Shown here: positions 46,741-55,933 of the stretch, piece after piece
Numbering within the stretch: position 1 is the stretch's first letter
How the letters are laid out: each line of letters begins with the position of its first letter
DNA from: VAZQ01 sp963744275
GTDB lineage: Bacteria; Pseudomonadota; Alphaproteobacteria; Rhizobiales; Xanthobacteraceae
Length of the DNA: 64,000 nucleotides
Direction of reading: 5' to 3'
NCBI GenBank assembly: GCA_963744275.1
Contig: CAVUSX010000021.1
Coordinates: forward strand, 434,001-498,000
The notes under the pieces: model-generated
Databases searched by the model: none
Told to the model about the DNA's origin: nothing
Seen by the model: only the letters and a program-made list of their open reading frames with translations
Translations under genes and position numbers: made by a program

Positions 46741-48330
46741 ATGAATGAAGCAGGCGTCAACGTGGTCGAATGGACCGTCTCCGAGCTGTCGGCGGCGGTG
46801 AAGCGGTCGATCGAGGACGCCTACGGCTTCGTGCGCGTGCGCGGCGAGATTTCCGGCTTCCGCGGCGCGCATTCCTCCGGCCATTGCTATTTCTCGCTCA
46901 AGGACGAGAGCGCCAAGATCGAGGCGGTGATCTGGAAGGGCGCCTTCGCCCGCATGCGCATCAAGCCCGAGGAGGGCCTCGAGGTCATCGTGTCGGGCCG
47001 GCTGACCACCTATCCGGGCCAGTCGAAATACCAGATCGTGGTCGAGACCCTGGAGCCGGCCGGGCTCGGCGCCCTGATGGCGCTGCTCGAGGAGCGCAAG
47101 AAGAAGCTCGCCGCCGAAGGCCTGTTCGACGCCGCCCGCAAGCAGCTGTTGCCGTTCCTGCCCGATGTGATCGGGGTCGTCACCTCGCCGACCGGCGCCG
47201 TCATCCGCGACATTTTGCATCGTCTGGCCGACCGCTTTCCCCGCCATGTGCTGGTGTGGCCGGTGCGGGTGCAGGGCGACGGCTCGGCCGAGCAGGTGGC
47301 GGCGGCCATCCGCGGCTTCAACGCGCTTCCGGCGGGGGGCCGGATCGCGCGACCCGATCTGATCATCGTGGCGCGCGGCGGCGGCTCGCTCGAGGATCTC
47401 TGGTCGTTCAACGAGGAGATCGTGGTGCGGGCGGCGGCCGAAAGCATGATCCCGCTGATCGCGGCGGTCGGCCACGAGACCGACGTGACGCTCATCGATT
47501 TCGCCGCCGACAAGCGCGCCCCCACCCCCAGCGCAGCGGCCGAGATGGCGGTGCCGGTGCGCGCCGATCTCATCAATGCGATCGACAGCCTGGCGCGCCG
47601 CGAGGTCGCCGGCTGGCAGCGCGGCCAGGAGGCGCGGCGCACCGAATTGCGGGCCGCCATGCGGGCGCTGCCGGACGCGCAAGAGCTGCTGGCGCTGCCG
47701 AGCCAACGGCTCGATCACGCGGGAGCACGCCTGCCGCGCGCCCTCATCGCCAATGCGCGCCTGCACCACAACCAGTTCTCGCGCACCATCGGGCGCTTCG
47801 GCCCGCAGCTCCTGCGCACCCGAACGGCGCGCTGCGGCGAGCTCATCGCCGCGCTCTCGGAGCGCGCGCGCCGCGCCGAGGCAGTGACGCGAGCGCGGCG
47901 GCAGGAGCGGCTTAAGGTCGCCACCCTGCGGCTGGCGGCGGGGCTCAAGGCCAATGCGCAGGCCCATGGGGCGCGGATCATGCGCGCGCACGAGCGCACC
48001 GCGGCACTGGCGCAACGCGCGCGGCGCGCGATCGATACATTGCTGCGCCAGCAGACCGCCGCGCTCGCGCGCGATGGCCAATTGCTGGCGGCGCTGTCCC
48101 ACCGCGGCGTGCTGGCGCGCGGCTTCGTGCTGGTGCGGGATCTCGACGGCAAGCCGCTGCGGCTCGCGGCTTCGGTCGGCCCCGGCATGGCGGTGGACAT
48201 GGAATTCTCCGACGGACGGGTGCGGGCGCGCGCCGAGGGAGCGCCCACGGGACCGGAGGCCCCGAGCACTCCCGCCAAGCCGCGCAGCCGCGGCGGCGGC
48301 GACAAGGGCCAAGGCAGCCTGTTTGGTTAG
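46741..48330 (+). CDS. xseA: Exodeoxyribonuclease VII large subunit XseA
   Basis: Catalytic subunit of exonuclease VII, which degrades single-stranded DNA in recombination and mismatch repair. It shows the N-terminal OB domain (WTVSELSAAVKRSIEDAYGF, VRVRGEISGFRGAHSSGHCY), the core IGVVTSPTGAVIRDILHR, and the conserved RGGGSLEDLWSFN and AVGHETDVTLIDFAAD. A long arginine/alanine-rich coiled-coil region follows. 529 residues, normal length. The C-terminal tail is Pro/Gly-rich. The small subunit xseB is not in the window. Confidence 0.96.
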   Translation: MNEAGVNVVEWTVSELSAAVKRSIEDAYGFVRVRGEISGFRGAHSSGHCYFSLKDESAKIEAVIWKGAFARMRIKPEEGLEVIVSGRLTTYPGQSKYQIVVETLEPAGLGALMALLEERKKKLAAEGLFDAARKQLLPFLPDVIGVVTSPTGAVIRDILHRLADRFPRHVLVWPVRVQGDGSAEQVAAAIRGFNALPAGGRIARPDLIIVARGGGSLEDLWSFNEEIVVRAAAESMIPLIAAVGHETDVTLIDFAADKRAPTPSAAAEMAVPVRADLINAIDSLARREVAGWQRGQEARRTELRAAMRALPDAQELLALPSQRLDHAGARLPRALIANARLHHNQFSRTIGRFGPQLLRTRTARCGELIAALSERARRAEAVTRARRQERLKVATLRLAAGLKANAQAHGARIMRAHERTAALAQRARRAIDTLLRQQTAALARDGQLLAALSHRGVLARGFVLVRDLDGKPLRLAASVGPGMAVDMEFSDGRVRARAEGAPTGPEAPSTPAKPRSRGGGDKGQGSLFG

Positions 48331-48340
48331 ACTCTGCGCT

Positions 48341-49171
48341 TCACCGCGCCAGCCATTCCGGCACCCGCATGAGCGCGTCCGTGCGGGCGGCCGCATTGGT
48401 GCCGATATGGGCCCGGCCGGAGCCGTCCGCCGTGTCGGCCAGCCCGGTCAGCTCCCGCAGCGGGTAATCGGGCCGATCGAACTCGTGATAGGCGCTCGGA
48501 TAGACCACCAGCGAAGCGAGCGCGCTGCGCCCGCGCGCGCCCGCCACCATCTGCTCGCAGGGCGCCGGCGCGGTCCAATCATCGGCCCTCCCGATCAGGA
48601 TGAGGGTGGGGATGCGCGCGCTCCAGGCGAGCTCGCCGAGCCTTCGGCAGCCCGGATAGAAGGCGACCGCCGAGCGAAAATCCGGCCCCCCGTCGTGCGG
48701 CAGCGCGTGCGGCCGCACCGCCCACAGCGACGCCATTGCGCCATTCGCCCAGCCCACCACCGAGACCCGGTCCTTGATGGTCCAAGGCTGGCTTTGCAGC
48801 CAGCGCCGCGCCGCATCGAGGTCGGCGACGCGCTCATGCTCGGATCGCACCTTGCGCTCCTGCACCCGGCATTGGGTCCGCAGCCCGCGCGATCCGAAGC
48901 TGTCCGGGAAGATCGCCGCCAGCCCGGCGGCGGCGAGCCGCTCGCCCCAATCGGCAAAGTGCGGCGCCATCTTGCCGGAACGGTTGACCAGGCTTTCGCA
49001 GCCATGCAGCGCCACCACGCCCGGGAACGGGCCGGCGCCCTCCGGTCGGAACAAGATGCCGTGCAGCGGGGTCTCCGGCTGCGGGATGTCCACTTGCTCG
49101 GCCGCCACGGCGGTGCCGGCGACCATGGCGGCGCCGGCGAGCGCAGCCCCTAAGACGAGGATCAGTCGCAT
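48341..49171 (-). CDS. Exported dienelactone-hydrolase-like protein lacking the nucleophile, 276 aa
   Basis: Alpha/beta-hydrolase of the DLH family with a signal peptide (RLILVLGAALAGAAMVAGTAV). The oxyanion region GVVALHGCESL, the acid region LILIGRADDWTAP and the His in SAYHEFDRPDY are present. At the nucleophile elbow the sequence is VVGWANGAMAS. The family has Ser or Cys where this protein has Ala (GWSNG or GFCFG types). It may therefore be a non-catalytic binding protein. The start at 49171 is set by the signal peptide. Confidence 0.82.
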   Translation of the reverse strand: MRLILVLGAALAGAAMVAGTAVAAEQVDIPQPETPLHGILFRPEGAGPFPGVVALHGCESLVNRSGKMAPHFADWGERLAAAGLAAIFPDSFGSRGLRTQCRVQERKVRSEHERVADLDAARRWLQSQPWTIKDRVSVVGWANGAMASLWAVRPHALPHDGGPDFRSAVAFYPGCRRLGELAWSARIPTLILIGRADDWTAPAPCEQMVAGARGRSALASLVVYPSAYHEFDRPDYPLRELTGLADTADGSGRAHIGTNAAARTDALMRVPEWLAR

Positions 49172-49392
49172 AAAACGAGAATTCCACCCGCCCCGCGCCA
49201 AGATTAGCATGCCGCCGGAAAAAATGGCGACGACCGGGCCATGAAATTATCTTGGCCGCAGCCGAGGTCGTCGAGCAGGCCACACGACTTACATGGGCGG
49301 CATCGAAAGGTTATGTTGTCCGCCGAGGCGGTCGCGCCGGCGCCCAAGCGCAGGCAGGATCGCGGCTCGATCAATGCGGGTCGGAGGCCAGG

Positions 49393-49623
49393 GTGCTCAA
49401 TCGTTTTGAACGTTCCTCCCCGATGGCGGGCGAGGCCGAGGTCAAGTATCTCGACGGGGATTTTCGCGTGGTGCGGCCGGGCGCCTTCGTGCGCTGCGCC
49501 GTCACCGGGGCGCCGATTCCGCTCGAGGAGCTGAAATATTGGAGCGTCGACCTGCAGGAAGCCTACTCGTCGCCCGAGGCGGTGCTGCAGCGGCATTTTC
49601 CCGCGCAGGCCGGGGGCCGTTAG
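49393..49623 (+). CDS. DUF2093 protein, 76 aa
   Basis: Small conserved alphaproteobacterial protein: LNRFERSSPMAGEAEVKYLD, GDFRVVRPGAFVRCAVTGAP and IPLEELKYWSVDLQEAY. GTG at 49393 is taken as start because GGAGG precedes it and the family begins at LNRFE. The CAVTG site with a nearby IPLEEL is conserved. Function unknown. It lies between the DLH-like gene (divergent) and lpxK, a typical Rhizobiales arrangement. Confidence 0.85.
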   Translation: MLNRFERSSPMAGEAEVKYLDGDFRVVRPGAFVRCAVTGAPIPLEELKYWSVDLQEAYSSPEAVLQRHFPAQAGGR

Positions 49624-49629
49624 ACGCTC

Positions 49630-50634
49630 CTACAACGCTCCGGCGAGCTTGGTGCGCAGGAGACGCCAGAACCCATCCGGGTCTGCCAGCATGAGCGTCA
49701 CCGGGAGCGCGCGGGCCCGCGCGGCGAGCGCCGCCATGCCGGTGTCGCCTTGCATGCGAACCAGATCCTTTTCGGTCGTCACCAGCATCAGGGCTTCGCG
49801 ATCGGCCTGCGCGCAAAGCATTCCGGCTTGCGCCGGCGTATAGCGATGGTGGTCCGGAAAGCTCCTGGTCGCCGCGACCGCGATCCCGGCGGCGGTCAGC
49901 GTCGCGAACAGCTTCTGCGGGTCGCCGATGCCGGCGAAAGCCAGCACCCGGGCGCCGGCGAGCGCCGCCACAGCCGCCGCATCGGGCGCCAAGCCGGCGT
50001 CGAAAACCGGCACGTCGCGCGCACGCGCTAAGGCCGTGACGCCCGCCGCGGCCTGCGAGGGTCCGACCACCACCAGCGCATCGGCCCGCGCCAGCTGCGC
50101 CGTCAGCGGGGCGCGCAGCGGGCCGGCCGGAACCACCCGGCCGTTGCCGATGCCGCGGCGCCCATCGACCACCAGGACGGAGAAATCCTTGTGCAGGGAG
50201 GGATTCTGAAAGCCGTCGTCCATCACGATGACGCCCGCGCCGGCCGCCGCCGCGGCCTGCGCGCCGGCGACGCGGTCGCGCGCCACGAAGGTGGGAGCGA
50301 CGCGGGCGAGCAGGAGCGGCTCGTCACCCACATCGAGCGCGCGGTGCCGCACTGGGTCGACCCGCAGCGGACCTTCGAGCCGTCCCCGATAGCCGCGGCT
50401 CAACAGCATGGGGGTGTCGCCCTCGGCCGCGAGCCGGCGCGCCACCGTCAGCGCCAGCGGCGTCTTGCCGGCGCCGCCGACCGTCAGATTGCCGATGCAG
50501 ACGACCGGCACGGCGACGCGCGCGCCGCGCCGCGCCAGTCGGGCGCCCGCGACCGCCCCGTAGAGCGCTGCGAGCGGCGCCAGCAGGCCCGCCGCAGGCC
50601 CGGCCTCGCGCCACCAGAATGCCGGTTCACGCAT
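49630..50634 (-). CDS. lpxK: Tetraacyldisaccharide 4'-kinase LpxK
   Basis: Adds the 4'-phosphate to the lipid A precursor at the inner membrane. The N-terminus REPAFWWREAGPAAGLLAPL is membrane-associated. The Walker A IGNLTVGGAGKTPLALTVAR and the catalytic VMDDGFQNPSLHKDFSVLVV follow. 334 residues. The ATG overlaps the waaA stop by eight bases, so translation is coupled. The start is fixed by the family N-terminus. Confidence 0.95.
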   Translation of the reverse strand: MREPAFWWREAGPAAGLLAPLAALYGAVAGARLARRGARVAVPVVCIGNLTVGGAGKTPLALTVARRLAAEGDTPMLLSRGYRGRLEGPLRVDPVRHRALDVGDEPLLLARVAPTFVARDRVAGAQAAAAAGAGVIVMDDGFQNPSLHKDFSVLVVDGRRGIGNGRVVPAGPLRAPLTAQLARADALVVVGPSQAAAGVTALARARDVPVFDAGLAPDAAAVAALAGARVLAFAGIGDPQKLFATLTAAGIAVAATRSFPDHHRYTPAQAGMLCAQADREALMLVTTEKDLVRMQGDTGMAALAARARALPVTLMLADPDGFWRLLRTKLAGAL

Positions 50635-51932
50635 GGGTCTGCGGACGATCCATCCGCAGGTCGACCAGATAGGGATCGAGCGCCGCCAGCGTGCGATCGA
50701 GTGCCCCACCCAGCGATTTGACGGTCTCGCGCGCGGCCGCCACCAGAGCGGCGCGCTGGTCCGCGTCCTTGAGGAGCGCGCCCAGCCGCACCGCCAGCTT
50801 GCCGACGTCGGCCACCGCATCGGCGCCGTGGGCGGCGTCGAGTGCGTCATAGATCTCGCTGAAGTTCCAGACATGCGGCCCATGCAGGATGGCGGCGCCG
50901 AGCTTGATCGGCTCGATCGGGTTCTGCCCGCCATGGCTCGCCAGCGAGCCGCCGACGAACACGATGGGGGCGAGCCGATAGACCAGGCCGAGCTCGCCCA
51001 TGGTGTCGACCACATAGACGTCGTCGGTCGGGCCAGGCAGAGACCCGTGCGAGCGCAGCGCGGTGGAGAGACCGGCCGCGTTCGCGATCTCGACGATGCC
51101 CGGGCCGCGATCGGGATGCCGCGGCGCGATGATGGTGAGCAGCCGCGGAAAGGTGTTGCGCAGCCGGCGGTGCGCCTCGATCAAGGCGGTTTCCTCGCCC
51201 GCATGGGTCGAGGCCGCCGCGATGGTGGGGCGGTCGCCGACCGCCTGGCGCAGCGCCGCGAGGTCGGCCGCATCGGCGGGCGGTTCCGGCACATCGAGCT
51301 TGAGATTGCCGTTGGTGGTGATGCGCGGCGCGCCGAGGTCGCGATAGCGCGCTGCATCCCCGGCGGACTGCGCCAGGCAGAGATCGAAGCGGCGCAGCAG
51401 CGCCCCGATGGTGGCGGGAACGATCCGCCAGCGATTGAATGAGCGCTCCGACATTTTGCCGTTGACCAGGATGAGCGGAACCTCGCGCTCTTTGGCCGTG
51501 ATGATCAGATTGGGCCACAGATCGGATTTCGACGAACAGCGCCAGGTCGGGGCGCCAATGATTGAAGAAGCGCGTGACGAAGCGCGGCGCGTCGAACGGC
51601 ACGAACTGGTGGATGACGGCCTTCGGCAGCCGCTGCTCCGCCACCTTGGCGGAGCTCACGGTTCCCGACGTGCACAGGACCGCGAATTCCTTGTTGTGGA
51701 TGCGCTCGATCAACGGGATCACGGCGAGCAGCTCGCCCACGCTCGCGCCGTGGACCCAGACCAGAGGGCCGGGCGGGCGGGCGATGCGGCTTGCTCCGTA
51801 ACGTTCGTCGAGCCGCGCCGGAAGCTCCTTGCCGCGCTTCAAGCGATGCGACACCAGCGTCGGCGCCAACGGCGTCGCCGCCGCCGACAAGAGCTGATAG
51901 GCGCGCAGCGTGAAGGGGAGCGATTCAGACAC
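50627..51932 (-). CDS. waaA: 3-deoxy-D-manno-octulosonic-acid transferase WaaA, one frameshift
   Basis: Kdo transferase of the lipopolysaccharide core. The N-terminal half reads RPPGPLVWVHGASVGELLAV and HRLKRGKELPARLDERYG. The C-terminal half reads MSERSFNRWRIVPATIGALL, FVGGSLASHGGQNPIEP and HGPHVWNFSEIY. The break is near 51520: an AAA run has one A too many. Removing it gives FVESDLWPNLIITAKER. Corrected length is about 434 residues. The start is the GTG at 51930-51932, overlapping the DUF374 stop. Essential, so a sequence error is likely. Confidence 0.93.
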
Positions 51933-52635
51933 GGGCGCGGCTCCGGCGCGGCCGGTCGGCGAGCTCATGCGCCCGCAGTGTGGCGCTCTCGAGCTCGCTC
52001 TGGATGGTGCAGCGCGCCGTCTCGAGCGCGTCGTCGTCGGAATCGGCCGCGATCCGAAACGGTCCGCGGCCCACGATCGCGCCGCGACCGAACGGCAAGT
52101 TGATCTCGGTGCGGTCCCAGTTGCGAAGCGTGATGCGGTTGTGGGTGGCGATCGCCACCAGATAGATCGGCCGGCCCGACAGCGCGGCCAGCCGAACGAT
52201 GCCGAGACCGGCGACGCGGGTGACCTTCGGCACATCGGCGGTCAGCGTCACCGAGCAGCCCTGCGCCAGCGTGGCGAGCATCTGGCGAAATGCGCCGACC
52301 CCGCCCTTGCGGGCGAACTCGGCCCCATGGTCGCCGGAACCGCGGATGGTGCCGATGCCGAGATGCTCGGCCGCGATCGCGTTGATCTCGCCGTCGCGGT
52401 GGCGCGAGACCAGCACCTTGAAGGGACGCTCGCCGCGCATGAAGGGCAGCAGATAATGCTGCCCATGCCAGATGCCGACGATGACCGGAAAGTCGAAGCG
52501 CGCGTGCTCGACGAAACCCTCGGGCTCCACCGTGAACCCGGTCGTCGTCCACACCAGTCGAAGGTATTCGGCTGCCATGACCCCGACTGCCCTCTGGAAC
52601 GGACGCGAGCCGACGAGACGCTTGACCAAGGACAT
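51925..52635 (-). CDS. DUF374 lysophospholipid acyltransferase-like protein, 236 aa
   Basis: Member of the DUF374 family, related to lipid A lauroyl acyltransferases. It shows GIWHGQHYLLPF (the WH motif), KVLVSRHRDGEINAIAAEHL, TIRGSGDHGAEF and LTADVPKVTRVAGLGIVRLA. Genes of this family lie next to waaA in Rhizobiales and are thought to act in lipid A or long-chain acyl transfer. 236 residues, normal for the family. The GTG start of waaA overlaps its stop. Confidence 0.88.
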   Translation of the reverse strand: MSLVKRLVGSRPFQRAVGVMAAEYLRLVWTTTGFTVEPEGFVEHARFDFPVIVGIWHGQHYLLPFMRGERPFKVLVSRHRDGEINAIAAEHLGIGTIRGSGDHGAEFARKGGVGAFRQMLATLAQGCSVTLTADVPKVTRVAGLGIVRLAALSGRPIYLVAIATHNRITLRNWDRTEINLPFGRGAIVGRGPFRIAADSDDDALETARCTIQSELESATLRAHELADRPRRSRARV

Positions 52636-52656
52636 CAGGACCGACTCGCTAAGCCG

Positions 52657-52908
52657 TCAACGCCCTGGCTGCCGTTCCGTATCCGGATCGAGCAAGCGAT
52701 GCATGTGGACGATGAAATAGCGCATATGGGCGTTGTCAACAGTTTGCTGGGCCTTGGCTCGCCACGCCGCATAAGCGGTGGCGTAGTTCGGATAAACACC
52801 GACGATATCGAGCTTGTTGAGATCCTTGAACTCGGTCCCTTCCAGATCGGTGAGCTCGCCGCCGAAGACGAGATGGAGCAATTGAGCGCCGGTGTGCTGA
52901 TCCGACAT
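52657..52908 (-). CDS. DUF4170 protein, 83 aa
   Basis: Small conserved alphaproteobacterial protein: QLLHLVFGGELTDLEGTEFK, DLNKLDIVGVYPNYATAYAA and NAHMRYFIVHMHRLLDPD. The start at 52908 (MSDQHTGAQLL) is the family N-terminus; the longer frame to 52971 adds unlike residues and overlaps cysQ. Function unknown. It sits between the DUF374 gene and cysQ, a conserved order. Confidence 0.88.
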   Translation of the reverse strand: MSDQHTGAQLLHLVFGGELTDLEGTEFKDLNKLDIVGVYPNYATAYAAWRAKAQQTVDNAHMRYFIVHMHRLLDPDTERQPGR

Positions 52909-52949
52909 GTTTTGGCCTTTCGGTTGAGGATTGGCCCGGCAAACACAGT

Positions 52950-53759
52950 CTATTCGAGCTCGACGAGCCATTCGCGCGTGAGCGCGATCAACGCAACGTG
53001 ACGCTCGGCCCCGGCCGCCACCAGCGCGCCGTGGACAAGATCCGGCTGATTGTAGGTCAAGCTGCGCCCCACCAAGTTCGTCATCGCCCCGCCGGCTTCG
53101 TGCACCAAAAGGTCGGCTCCCGCAAGGTCCCAGTCATGGCTGCTGCCGGACGCGAAGGCGACTTCGAGCTCGCCCTGCGCGACCCGGATGAGGCGCAGCG
53201 CCAGCGAGCCGATGCGGGGCGCGACCGCCATCGGCGACGCGGAGGCGGCGGCCAGCGCTTGCACCAGCCGCTTGGGGCCCGCCACCCTGGCGTCCTCCAG
53301 CCGAGCGCCGGCGCTCGCCTTGATCGGCGCTCCGTTGCGGGTGGCGCCGGCACCGGCCGCAGCCAGAAACAGCTCGTCGGTCGCCGGCGCGAGCACCCCC
53401 GCCAGGACCGGACGGCCGTCATCGACCAGCGCGGCCGAGATCACCCAATCGGGCCGGCCCGCCAGATAGGACCGGGTGCCGTCGATCGGGTCCACGATCC
53501 ACAGCCGCCGCGCCTGCCGGCGCGAGCCGTCGTCGGCGGTTTCCTCCGACAGCCAGCCGCATTCCGGGCCGGCGAGCCGCGTGCGCAGAAAATCGTCCAC
53601 CGCGATATCGGCTTCGCAGACCGGCGACGACTGGTCCTTGAGCCAGCTCTTCACGGGTGTCTGGAAGGTCGCGAGCGCGATCGCGCCCGCCTCGCGCAAC
53701 GTCGCCGCCAGCATCCGCAGCGCGTCCGCGGGGTCGAGGGCGGGATCACTGACCCGCAA
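52950..53759 (-). CDS. cysQ: 3'(2'),5'-bisphosphate nucleotidase CysQ
   Basis: Inositol-monophosphatase superfamily, hydrolysing 3'-phosphoadenosine-5'-phosphate (PAP) in sulfur assimilation. Metal sites are SSPVCEADIAVDDFL, WLSEETADD and WIVDPIDGTRSYLAGRPDW. The second signature is SSHDWDLAGADLLVHEAGG. 269 residues. CysQ versus other IMPase-family members cannot be split fully; the layout with pmbA is typical of CysQ. The start overlaps the pmbA stop region by 14 bp. Confidence 0.88.
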   Translation of the reverse strand: MRVSDPALDPADALRMLAATLREAGAIALATFQTPVKSWLKDQSSPVCEADIAVDDFLRTRLAGPECGWLSEETADDGSRRQARRLWIVDPIDGTRSYLAGRPDWVISAALVDDGRPVLAGVLAPATDELFLAAAGAGATRNGAPIKASAGARLEDARVAGPKRLVQALAAASASPMAVAPRIGSLALRLIRVAQGELEVAFASGSSHDWDLAGADLLVHEAGGAMTNLVGRSLTYNQPDLVHGALVAAGAERHVALIALTREWLVELE

Positions 53760-55095
53760 CGGTCAAGCCCTCCACGCGCAGCGTCGGCGCATTGGTGCCA
53801 TAGCGGAACTCGAGATCGTCGGCGGGCGTCAGCGCGCGGAACATCTCGATGAGATTGCCCGCGATGGTCACCTCGCTCACCGGATAGGTGCGCTGCCCGT
53901 TCTCGATCCAGAAGCCGCCGGCGCCGCGGCTGTAGTCCCCGGTCACCTGATTGACCCCCATGCCGATCAGCTCGGTGACATAGAAGCCATCGGCGATGTC
54001 GGCGATCAGCTCCTGCGGCGACAGCGCCCCGGCCTCGAGGTGGAGATTGCTCGACCCCGGCGAGGGCGAGGAGGACACGCCGCGCTGCGCATGACCGGTG
54101 GTGGCGAGGCCGAGCTCGCGCGCGGTCGCGCAATCGAGCAGCCAGGTCTTGAGCACGCCGTCCTCCACCAGCGCGAGCGGGCGGCCGGCGACGCCCTCGC
54201 CGTCGAACGGCCGCGAGCGCTGGCCGCGCCGCCGCAGCGGATCGTCGACGATACGGATGCCGGACGCGAACAGGCGCTCGCCGAGCTTGTCGCGCAGGAA
54301 GCTGGTCTTGCGCGCCACCGCGGCGCCGTTGATCGCGCCGGCGAGATGTCCGACGAGGCCGCCGGCGACGCGCCGATCGAACACCACCGGCACCCGCTTG
54401 GTCGGAACCTTGCGCGGATTGAGGCGCGCGACCGCGCGTTCGCCGGCGCTGCGGCCGATCGCTTCGGCGGCATCGAGATCGCTGGCGTGCAGCGCGGACG
54501 TGAAATCGTAGTCGCGTTCCATGGCGGTGCCCTCGCCGGCGATCGCCGACATCGAGATGCCTTGCCGCGATGACAGATAGGCGCCGCGAAAGCCGTGGCT
54601 GGTCGCCAGCACCATGCCGCCGATTCCGGCCGAGGCCGACGCGCCTTCCGACTTGGTGACGCCCTTGACGGCGAGGCCGGCGGCCTCGGCGCGCTTGGCG
54701 CGCTCCTCCAGCGCGGCGACCGCCGGCAAATCCGGATCGAGCAGATCGAGATCCGGAATGTCGCGCGCCAGCAGCGCCGGATCGGCGAGCCCGGCGAAAC
54801 GGTCCTCGGGAGCGACCCGCGCCATGGCGACCGCGCGTTGCGCGAGCTGGTCGACGTCGCCCTTGACGTCGTTGGTCGACACCACCGCCTGGCGCTTTCC
54901 GACCAGGACCCGCAGGCCGACATCGTCGCCCTCCGCCCGCTCGGAGGATTCGACCTCGCCGTTGCGCACCTCGACCGACACCGACATCGAGCGGACCGCG
55001 ACCGCATCCGCGGCATCGGCGCCGGCGCGGCGCGCCGCCGCCACCAGACGTTCGGCGAGATCGGCGAGCGCGGATTGATCGAGCAAGGATGTCAT
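53746..55095 (-). CDS. pmbA: TldD/PmbA-family metalloprotease PmbA, 449 aa
   Basis: PmbA/TldE-type subunit of the TldD/TldE protease, which processes peptide antibiotics such as microcin B17 and degrades CcdA. Landmarks are VRNGEVESSERAEGDDVGLR, VPVVFDRRVAGGLVGHLAGA, EDGVLKTWLLDCATAREL and the C-terminal FYVTELIGMGVNQVTGDYSR. The His-x-x-x-His site found in TldD is not seen, as usual for PmbA. An AAGGAA site lies before the ATG, in a region with a 13-bp direct repeat. Confidence 0.93.
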   Translation of the reverse strand: MTSLLDQSALADLAERLVAAARRAGADAADAVAVRSMSVSVEVRNGEVESSERAEGDDVGLRVLVGKRQAVVSTNDVKGDVDQLAQRAVAMARVAPEDRFAGLADPALLARDIPDLDLLDPDLPAVAALEERAKRAEAAGLAVKGVTKSEGASASAGIGGMVLATSHGFRGAYLSSRQGISMSAIAGEGTAMERDYDFTSALHASDLDAAEAIGRSAGERAVARLNPRKVPTKRVPVVFDRRVAGGLVGHLAGAINGAAVARKTSFLRDKLGERLFASGIRIVDDPLRRRGQRSRPFDGEGVAGRPLALVEDGVLKTWLLDCATARELGLATTGHAQRGVSSSPSPGSSNLHLEAGALSPQELIADIADGFYVTELIGMGVNQVTGDYSRGAGGFWIENGQRTYPVSEVTIAGNLIEMFRALTPADDLEFRYGTNAPTLRVEGLTVAGQ

Positions 55096-55100
55096 CGTGC

Positions 55101-55137
55101 GTTTCCTTGGAGGGCTTTCTGGAGGTTTCCTTGGAGG
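55101..55137. repeat. 13-bp direct repeat upstream of pmbA
   Basis: GTTTCCTTGGAGG occurs at 55101-55113 and 55125-55137. On the minus strand the copy nearest the gene supplies the AAGGAA ribosome-binding site. Confidence 0.8.
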
Positions 55138-55345
55138 TTTCCGACCTCCCGGCGGGCCATTAGGGATCGATTGAGGAAAATCGGCAAGCTCCCGTCAAGC
55201 ATGAGTTGCATCACCGGGCTCGATACTCCGGATTAACCAGGAACCTTAAGCCGAATCCGACGGCTTTGCGGCATGTTTGCGACAACGACTGGGGATCAAC
55301 TCCGGACAAGAAACGACCGGATCAAACCCGGCGGGGAGTGTTGTC

Positions 55346-55933
55346 TTGAGGCGTCAAACAGGTATCCGCAGGGTCATGCCTGCCGGGTCGAGCCGTGATG
55401 AGCGGCTCGACCCGTTCTCCCTGCCGCTGCGGTTCGAAGCCAGCGACGCGGCGGCCGACGGGAACGTGCGTTTCGTCGAGCTCACGCGCGAGCGCGTGGT
55501 GTTGCGCCGATCCGTACGCGGCATGCTGATGGCGGTCAATCTGCCGGTTTCATCTTATCTCGGGGTGGCGCTGCGCATAGAGCCGCCGGTCGGCGCGGCG
55601 GCCAGCACGGTCGCGCTCGTGCTCGAGCACCGCGACAGCGCCCTTTCGCTGCCGCTCTACCGCGCCGACGACAGCACCGACGTCGTCGCCGAATGGCAAT
55701 CATGGGCGCGCGTGCTCGAGCTTCCGCTCCTGGTCGCCGAGCCCGACGGCCGCTTGCGCGAGCCGTTCGAGCGCATCGGCGCGCTGCGGATCGCAGCCCC
55801 GCAGCCGCGCCGCCGCAAATATTACTCGGTCAAGGCGCGGCGGCCGTCGATCTTCCTGCGCCGCAAGCCCGGACGCCGGCTCGCCGGCGCGAGCGTGCAC
55901 CACGGCGAGCGCGAGATCATTGCGCGAAATTGA
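55346..55933 (+). CDS. DUF6101 protein, 195 aa
   Basis: Alphaproteobacterial protein of the DUF6101 family: MPAGSSRDERLDPFSLPLRF, RERVVLRRSVRGMLMAVNLP and RPSIFLRRKPGRRLA, then the end HHGEREIIARN. The TTG at 55346 is chosen as start because GGGGAG lies seven bases before it and LRRQTGIRRVMPAG matches the family start. Function unknown. It runs into the 3' end of the convergent ubiA gene with a 17-bp overlap. Confidence 0.8.
   Translation: MRRQTGIRRVMPAGSSRDERLDPFSLPLRFEASDAAADGNVRFVELTRERVVLRRSVRGMLMAVNLPVSSYLGVALRIEPPVGAAASTVALVLEHRDSALSLPLYRADDSTDVVAEWQSWARVLELPLLVAEPDGRLREPFERIGALRIAAPQPRRRKYYSVKARRPSIFLRRKPGRRLAGASVHHGEREIIARN

Noticed and set aside
45604..48396. Minus-strand ORF of 930 codons opposite xseA
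   Set aside because: Shadow of xseA and the preceding binding-protein gene; the composition is arginine/glycine-rich and no motif is present.
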